Shown in pieces: positions 57,520 through 64,000 of a stretch of DNA of 64,000 bases. Every line of letters starts with the position of its first letter. Position 1 is the first letter of the stretch. The stretch is from Calycina herbarum (Eukaryota > Ascomycota > Leotiomycetes > Helotiales > Pezizellaceae). The notes under the pieces are model-generated. The model was not told where the DNA came from. It did not search any database and was given only the letters and a program-made list of their open reading frames with translations. The DNA lies in the NCBI GenBank assembly GCA_001414485.1, contig LLEY01000155.1, positions 62,001 to 126,000 on the forward strand, in the 5' to 3' direction. Both the position numbers and the translations under genes were made by a program.

Positions 57520-60500
57520 CTTTAAGTAGAGCTCGCCTGCGAGCTCTGAACCTACTACTCTATAGGTAATTTATCCTCGTTCTTATAATATTCCAGCTCG
57601 TCTATACTATCTTCCTAGCTCTATAACTATTTTACTAAGTACTTAGAAGGCTCTAGAAGAGAAGGATTTAAAGTGTAAAACTCTTAAAGCTTATATAGGT
57701 AGCTTATAAAGTCAGAAGCTAGGTACTAGGCCAGGTCTGGCTTGCTTTATATCTATTGAACCTGGTATTATAATTTTCTATAATAGCCTTTAGAGGCTAG
57801 TACTTAGTTTATATTCTATTTATTATACTTGTTAATTATAATAGATAGTCCTAGTTTCTATAGCTAGCCTAGTAGTAGATTATTAGAAGCTTTGTAAAGC
57901 TTGTTTATAAAGATTATAGGCTATATTTTAATTATTAAAGGTAGGTTAATCTAGAAAGCGTTTCTAACCTTTTCTAGGACTATATATAGACTAGCTATCT
58001 GCTAGTCGAGCTTATAGCTTAGGCGGTCTATATTCTACATCTTTGTTAATACGTAGACCTTGTCGCCTATAGTAAAGTCTACTAGTCGCCGGTGCTTGTT
58101 TACTTACTTACGCTAGCGTTCCTAAGCAGCCTCGATTCTCTTATAAGCGGTTTCCTAGGCGCTATGTATACGGGTTACGTATGTAACTGCTTCGTCTTAT
58201 AAAAGCTGTTTACGGACGCTTATTAGCTCTTCTAGGCTCTGGCGGACCTAATCAAAGCTAGTACGTAGTACGTAACTAAGCTCGATTTATATAGGCAGAA
58301 GAGTCGTCGAGTTCTAGAGAAGTGTAGCTTAAGCGTAGTCTATAATCGGCATTAGTTTAAACCAGTTATCTTAATAGTAGTTTATAAATAGGCGAAGGCG
58401 TTAGTTAATCTACTAGTTTATATTCTTAGTTTAACCGTTGGTTTATACGTATACGGCTATAAATAGCTTGATCTTAGTCTCTAGGATCCGGTTAAACTCT
58501 TACTAGAACTCTAAGACGAATTACGGACCGCGGTTAGAGATAATAGTATCTGACGGTCCGTAATAGCGCTATACGCGGTCGAGGTAGATCCGCGTAGTCT
58601 TTTTTACGTCCGTAGTCTTTAGATAAGAGATAGAGACAGATCTCTTACTTAGCTAATAGATAAAGATAATAATTATATCTATCTTAGACTTATTAGAAAG
58701 GAATTCTTTAAAATCAACTAATATATATTACTATAGGCGATCCGGGATAGACAAGGGGTTGAGGAGTCTAGAGGGGTAGTCTTGTAGTATATAAGAGCAA
58801 CGGCAGGTCTAGTAGTTATAAACGAATCGTTATATATTCAAACGAAGGTACAGCTAGTAGTAGCGGTCTATAACTAGCTTTAAGGTCTTAGATTATCTAG
58901 GGTAGGCTACTAAGACTTAATTATAAACCTCGCTTAGTAAGCGTACTTTAAGATCGTCGTCCTCAGGTAGGACAAGCTGTTCTTAGTATAGTAGGAGGCT
59001 GTTATAGGTTGTCTAGCTAGAGCGTTCGTCTATAGCGTACTAGCGGAGAGCGTTAAGGCCTATACTCGTATAATTAGCTTATAGAATATCGTTAATTAAG
59101 TCGTATAGTCTGTCGGCTACTCTAACAGGTGTAATATCTACGGAAGGGTCTAAGTCTAGGTCTATAATAATCCGCGAGTCGAGATTCTTAGGCTATAAGA
59201 GGACTTACGTATAAGTAGATATCTTTATTACTATTTAACTATCTACTTCTTAGTCTCGGCGAGTAAGAGAATCCGCTCGATTCTAGCTACCAGGCTTATA
59301 AGTAAGTAGGAAGTTAAATCGAGAGAGGGTTTTAGCCTAGCGAGCTTATTAGCTAGATAAGACTTTAGTTATTATAAAGTATTTAAGAGCTTTATAGTCT
59401 AAAACGACCTGTAGATAGTGTAGAGACCCTTTAAGCTTAGGTCTCTAGGCTTCTAAAGAACGTATAATAGCAAGTATCTCTTTATTATAAATTAGGTAGT
59501 TAATCTTAGTAGATATTATTATCTTAGAGAAGTAAGCTATAAAGTGCTACTCTTAACTCGGCTATAACTAAAGAAGTATACTACTAAGAATACTGTTAGA
59601 GGAATTAGTCTTAACTATAGACTTGTATTATAGATTAAAGTATATAAGAAGAGGTATATTAATAAGCTAGGCCTTCAGCTCGGAGAAGGCGTTCTAATAA
59701 GCAGGTGTCTACTGAAATAGCTGGTCTTTATAAGTTAGAGCCGTTAATAGGCGTGCGACTTATTTATAGTTGAGAATAAACTTTTAGTAGAAGTTATAAA
59801 AGCTAAGAAAGGACTGAATACTATAGACTATAATAAGGCGTTCCTAGTTATAGATTATTTCTATCTTTTCTAGGTCTACTTTAATTCTGTTAGTACTTAT
59901 ATAAAAGCCTAGGTACTTCGTATAAGTAACGTTAAACTTAGATTTCTTAATATTAGCTTATAAGCTAGCTTTACAAAGCTGTAAAAGGACCTTATAGACG
60001 TGTTCCTAATAGTCTAGCTCGTTCTTAGAGTAAATAAGAATATTATTAAAGTAGGTAGTATAAAAGTCGTCTAAATAGTTGAAGAGTACGTTGTTTATAA
60101 ACTATTAATATATTATAGGTCTGTTAGTTAGTTTAAAAGGTATAACTTTATACTTATAAGCTCTATAACAGGTCTAGAACGTTATTAGTTTCTTAGACTT
60201 AGAGTTAATCCGAATCTAGTGAAAAGCTTATTATATATCTAGCTTTATAAAGATATAAGCCTTGCCTAGCTAAGTAAGAGTTTTGTCGATTAACGGAAGA
60301 GGATACTAGTTCTTATAGGTTAGGTTATTTAGCTTATAGTAATTAATATAGAACTGTAGAGAGCTGTTAGACTTCTTAATAAAGAGAATCGAGGCTATAA
60401 AGAGGGCTTAGCTAGCCTTAATAAAACCTTTATAAAAGTTCTTAATAAGGTATTATTTTATAGCCTAGAGCTCGTTTGTTAACTAGTAGCGGAGAGGGCT

Positions 60501-62600
60501 ATAAGACAAGTCGTCTACGTTCCTGTCTATAAGTTCAATCTTATAGTCGTATAAGCGACAAGAGAGAAGTATATCGGACGTAGCTTTAGAGAAAACGTCT
60601 ACGAGATCCTAGTAAGCTCTGGGGAGGCTTTCTTAGACCTATAAGTCGTCTTTTTAATTCGTAAGCTTTTTTTCTATTAAGTAATCGATCTTATAAAGAG
60701 AGGTACTAAAGGTTGTAGCTTTAGTATCTTATAGGTTACGGCGATATATAGTAGTACTAATAACAGCGATGTCTACTAGTAACAGGTTAAGACGTATACG
60801 TTTCAAGCGTGTTATAGAGGCTTTATAGATATCTAAACCTGTAAAAGCGCGGTTTATATTTCATAAGTTGTTTTAGCAGTCTTAGTACTCGCTATAACGT
60901 ACGGCTAGGGGTGTAGTAGGCAGGCGCGCTAGGATCCGAGGGACTAGTAGCTCGTTGATAAAGCTTATAAATAGTTATAAGTCTTCTTAGTATTTACGTA
61001 TAACTTGTTCTTCTAGGGCCTAATCGCGGTAATCTACGTTAGCTTAGTAATCTAGGTTTAAGAGCCGAGTTTATAGGATCTTAGGATCTAGGAGGCGTAG
61101 CTAGACAAGGTTAGAAGAAGGAGAGAGATCTATAGGTTATATAAGTCGGTACTAGTAAGGGTTAAGTTATATGTTAAGCTAGTTAAACTATATATATCTA
61201 AGAATAAGGTCCTAATAGCTAGTATTAAGGAGGACTATAGAGATGTTATACTATTTATAGCTGTTTATATATAAGTAAAGAATAATATAGTAGTCTATAG
61301 ACTATCGACTCTATCTATTAAAGCTGCGAACTATAATAAGAGTAGGAAGAGTATAAATAGTTAAAGAGAAGAAGCGAGCTAGCCTCTAAGCGAACTTTAT
61401 ACTAATAAGTATAAAGCTGTTTACTCTAGTATTAGCTAGAGTAGAGGTTTTGAATCCGTATCTATTAAAAACTAAGTTATAAGAGACTGTAAACTGTTTT
61501 CCTCTAAGTAGCTAACTTAGATTAATAACTAACTAGCTAAGACCTCGGTAAAGTAAGCCTAGAGAGGAGACTTTCCCTAGACTTAGTTGTTTTCTAACTG
61601 TTCTAAGTCAGACGTAGGCTTTGTAAGCTTATTAACGTCTGTAATAGGCTTAGAGTTCTTAGGGCATTCGCGGGCATAGTGCCCAGTCCTCTTACACTTA
61701 AAGTAGGCGTCGTCCGGTTCCTTACAGGCAGGCGTTGGTTTATGTAATAGTCTGTAAAGGCGGGGGGCAGGGGTAGGGGAGGTTATACAGAACACAGTTT
61801 AAGTAGTAGTGAAAGTTCTAGCTAGGCGGGAGGTAGTAGTAGCAGTTATAGGCCGGGGGATAAGACGAGCGGTCTATAAGTTGCTTCTACAGAGCTGAAG
61901 TCTTCGTAAGTTCTTATTAACAAGTCGACACTTGTTTACTAGGGCCGTACTTATAAGTAGGACATCTAAGAATAGTAAGATAGACTGTTGTAGAGGTGGC
62001 GTAAGCTTGTTATATAAGTCGGGCTGTAAGTCGTTCGTCGGGATCCGTCTAGTGCCTATAAGGTATAAGAAGCGAGTATAGAAGGTTACGAAAGTCTCGT
62101 TATCTCTTATAACGAGCCGGCAGAATTCGATATAGGCGTCCTACGCTTCGAATAGGTTCTCTAGGATATTTATAAGATATACGATTATTTCTTTTATAGA
62201 CTAAAACGGCTTAGGTCCCTTCTAGTAACAGGGCATGAGATACTTCTAAGTAATATCAGCTATATAGTTAAAAATATAAGCTATCTTTGCTTCCTCTAGC
62301 TTAAACATAGAAGCGTTAATAAAGAACTTATTCTTAATCTAGATCTTCTAGTTATCGAAGGTTAGAGACGAGCTATCTATTAAAGGCTTAGTATTCTTAA
62401 GCTTAACCGTAAACGACCTATATTATCTAGTTTCGAACGGGGTATTCCCTCGTAGAGGGGTACAGACGTTATCTAGTTGTTCTCGCAGTAGGCGGACCTA
62501 TTTTAGAGCTATAGCGAGCTATTAAGCGTCTGTAGGCTAGTCGGCAGACATCGTTATAGACGACTTAGTTATAAGAATAGAGGGTATAGGTAGAAGAGCC
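57520..62600 (-). pseudogene. Gag-Pol of nested gypsy element, RIP-damaged
   Basis: Minus strand. The Gag zinc knuckle at 61664-61705 reads YFKCKRTGHYARECP: the first Cys of C-x2-C-x4-H-x4-C is Tyr, the rest is intact, within a 70-codon open stretch (61583-61795). The RT box at 60042-60053 reads YFNN within NYLDDFYTTYFNNILIYS, where fungal gypsy elements have DYLDDFCTAYLDDILIYS, so both catalytic Asp residues are Asn. Integrase and RNase H must lie at about 57900-59700 but are too eroded for me to mark. Many TAG/TAA stops. Confidence 0.75.
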
Positions 62601-62770
62601 TTAGGCTCTTATACGCAGTAGTAAGCGCGGGTACGTAGAGCTATATAAGGCGCTAGTAGTATCTATAAGCGGTCTATATAGACTGTAGGTGTTATATTAG
62701 AATTATAACAGATATTCTAATCCTTCCTAGGAGTAGTAGTAAATAGAGAGAAGAAGAGAGCTTTAGATAA

Positions 62771-63097
62771 TATAACAAACCTAATCTACTAGCTCTCTAG
62801 TAGTTATCCTTACCTATAGTATATATAAGTATAGTAGATAATTAGAGAAGTAAGAGGTAGTTTAATTAAAGATCTAAAGCTATAGAAGAGAAGAGAAGGA
62901 AAGAGGAGACTTCTAGAGGTCCTATAATATAGAGATAGCCAAGGAATCGATAAGTTATAGAAATGTCGATCCGTTTATAGAAATAGTTCCTAGCCTAGGT
63001 AGGAATAGTTCCAGGCCAGGCTAGGAATAGCAGGCTTTGCGGACGCCGGCGAAGCCGTACGCGAGTTATATACTCGGCGGTGGCCAGGTCTATAACA
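62771..63097 (-). repeat. LTR of nested gypsy element (right)
   Basis: Partner of 57183-57509, same length of 327 bp. It is followed by the CTAGG duplication and then the continuation of the hAT-type element (actataatcctaagaatt), exactly as in the uninterrupted copy at 27397. Confidence 0.9.
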
Positions 63098-63550
63098 CTA
63101 GGACTATAATCCTAAGAATTAGAGCTAGTACCTTAGTCCTAGTTACTATATAGTATCGTTACGTCTAAATAGCGAGGTGAAAATCTAGGGTAAATTTTAA
63201 GCTATATAGTTATACTAGCGACACTAATAGTATATAGTAATACGACTAATACTAGATTTATATACTATTAACTTCAACCGTATAGTAGAAGAATACTAAT
63301 AGTATATTACAGAGATTAAATAGAACGTATTTAAATTATTATTACTCTACTATATTACTATACTATTAGTACGTGTACACTACTAACAACGCTGCTAGTC
63401 TATAACTATACTCGACTTTTTCCTAATCTAGGAGTTTTCTTTCTACTATAGAAGATACGTTTTAAAGTTACTCGTATTAGTAGCTTTAAAAGCGGGGATA
63501 GAATCTCTAGATATTATCTTCTTATAAAACCTAATCTATATAATAAGTAA

Positions 63551-63845
63551 TATAAGAGGCTAGACCTCGAATAACTTAGAGGTGTGATTTCGAATATTTA
63601 ATTAAGAAGTATATAAAGACTATATATATATAAGCTCTTTCTCTATATATAGAGAGAGAAAGAGCCTCTGGAATATTCTAGAAAACTGCTTAGCAAATAT
63701 ATAATATCAAAAGAATAGAATAGAAAGGTATAGAATAGAAGAGACTTGCTTAGTAGTAGAGTAATAGCTAGTACTAAGCAGGGACTTTGGTTAGTACTTA
63801 GTAAGAGTATAGCCCGAGCCTCTATTAGAGGTTCTAACTCTTATA
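63551..63845 (+). repeat. Solo LTR (family B), RIP-mutated, 295 bp
   Basis: Ends TATAAGAGGC and AACTCTTATA correspond to TGTGAGAGGC and AACCCTCACA of the solo LTR at 15702-15958, in opposite orientation. The target duplication AGTAA is perfect (63546-63550 and 63846-63850). It holds a perfect hairpin (ctctttctctatatatagagagag) that the shorter copy lacks. Confidence 0.85.
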
Positions 63846-63850
63846 AGTAA

Positions 63851-64000
63851 TAATTTCAAAATTTAATTAGAGAGTAAGAACTTACAATTCTTATTTCTAT
63901 TCTACTACACGTATTATATCCTTTATACTATTATAAGGATTTGATAAAGTTAGGCTATTAGCTAGGAACTAAGCCTTTTTCTATCGATAATACTTAGCTT
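63851..64000. other. RIP-mutated DNA, nothing recognised
   Basis: Short, TA-rich end of the window. No ORF, repeat end or RNA gene seen. The same holds for 63403-63545. Confidence 0.4.

Larger units (their letters stand above)
57183..63097 (-). mobile_element. Ty3/gypsy LTR retrotransposon, complete structure, RIP-mutated
   Basis: Two 327-bp LTRs (57183-57509 and 62771-63097) with a 5-bp duplication CTAGG (57178-57182 and 63098-63102). LTR ends are TGTAACAAAC and TCTGTAATA/TCTATAACA. The left LTR keeps TG at its first base pair where the right has TA. Gag-Pol lies on the minus strand. It was inserted in the hAT-type element after that element had landed. Confidence 0.9.
56397..63394 (+). mobile_element. 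Non-autonomous hAT-type element carrying a nested gypsy element
   Basis: Outer sequence (56397-57182 and 63103-63394, about 1.08 kb together) is the RIP-mutated sister of 26640-27694. It starts TAGTAATATTAGTAGTATAC and ends GTACACTACTAACAACGCTG, i.e. CAG...CTG inverted ends after RIP. The 8-bp duplication CTAGTCTA is perfect at 56389-56396 and 63395-63402. The inserted retrotransposon splits it at ctagg. Confidence 0.9.

Overview
The window looks like part of a filamentous ascomycete (Pezizomycotina) genome. Genes have short GT-AG introns of about 45-60 bp. Gene content is typical of such fungi: a family-2 heme-thiolate peroxidase, APH-type kinases, a Zn2Cys6-type regulator, NACHT/ankyrin NLR genes, a DUF3435 gene, and Fot1/pogo, hAT, Tc1/mariner, Ty3/gypsy and LINE elements. 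Most of the window carries the mark of repeat-induced point mutation (RIP): CA and TG are almost absent, TA is in large excess, and nearly every premature stop is a TAA/TAG where CAA, CAG or TGG is expected. I read the species no more closely than that.

Layout. 1-4015: RIP-mutated DNA including a J-domain gene remnant on the minus strand. 4016-11252: a Ty3/gypsy retrotransposon (minus strand) with two 427-bp LTRs. 11253-16775: a LINE (minus strand) with ORF1 and ORF2, cut by the gypsy element and itself invaded by a Fot1-like DNA transposon (12939-14750) and a solo LTR (15702-15958). 16776-32695: the main gene island, hardly RIP-mutated. It holds a peroxidase, a truncated transcription factor, a partial inverted copy of a [hypothetical gene + APH kinase] pair, the intact pair, a secreted protein gene, several small repeats and a LINE fragment. 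32696-44000: nested RIP-mutated transposons (hAT relic, tandem repeat, deleted gypsy, full hAT, Tc1/mariner split by a second Fot1-like element). 44130-46500: a RIP-mutated F-box/LRR-like gene. 46860-51820: two divergently arranged NLR-type genes around an unmutated 1-kb spacer. One is only an alpha/beta-hydrolase (sesB/SERAC1-like) N-terminus; the other is PNP_UDP-NACHT-ankyrin, RIP-mutated in its N-terminal three quarters but with intact, nearly identical ankyrin repeats. 52500-56160: RIP-mutated DNA with tandem repeats and a DUF3435 (tyrosine-recombinase-like) pseudogene. 56167-63845: a solo LTR, a non-autonomous hAT element holding a complete Ty3/gypsy element, and another solo LTR.

The likely functional genes are few: the peroxidase (17469-18423), the APH-like kinase (22374-23667), the hypothetical protein (24307-25011, start uncertain) and the secreted protein (28363-29632). 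Everything else recognisable is a pseudogene or a mobile element. The insertions can be ordered by target-site duplications, which makes this a good stratigraphic record of transposition, RIP and ectopic recombination.
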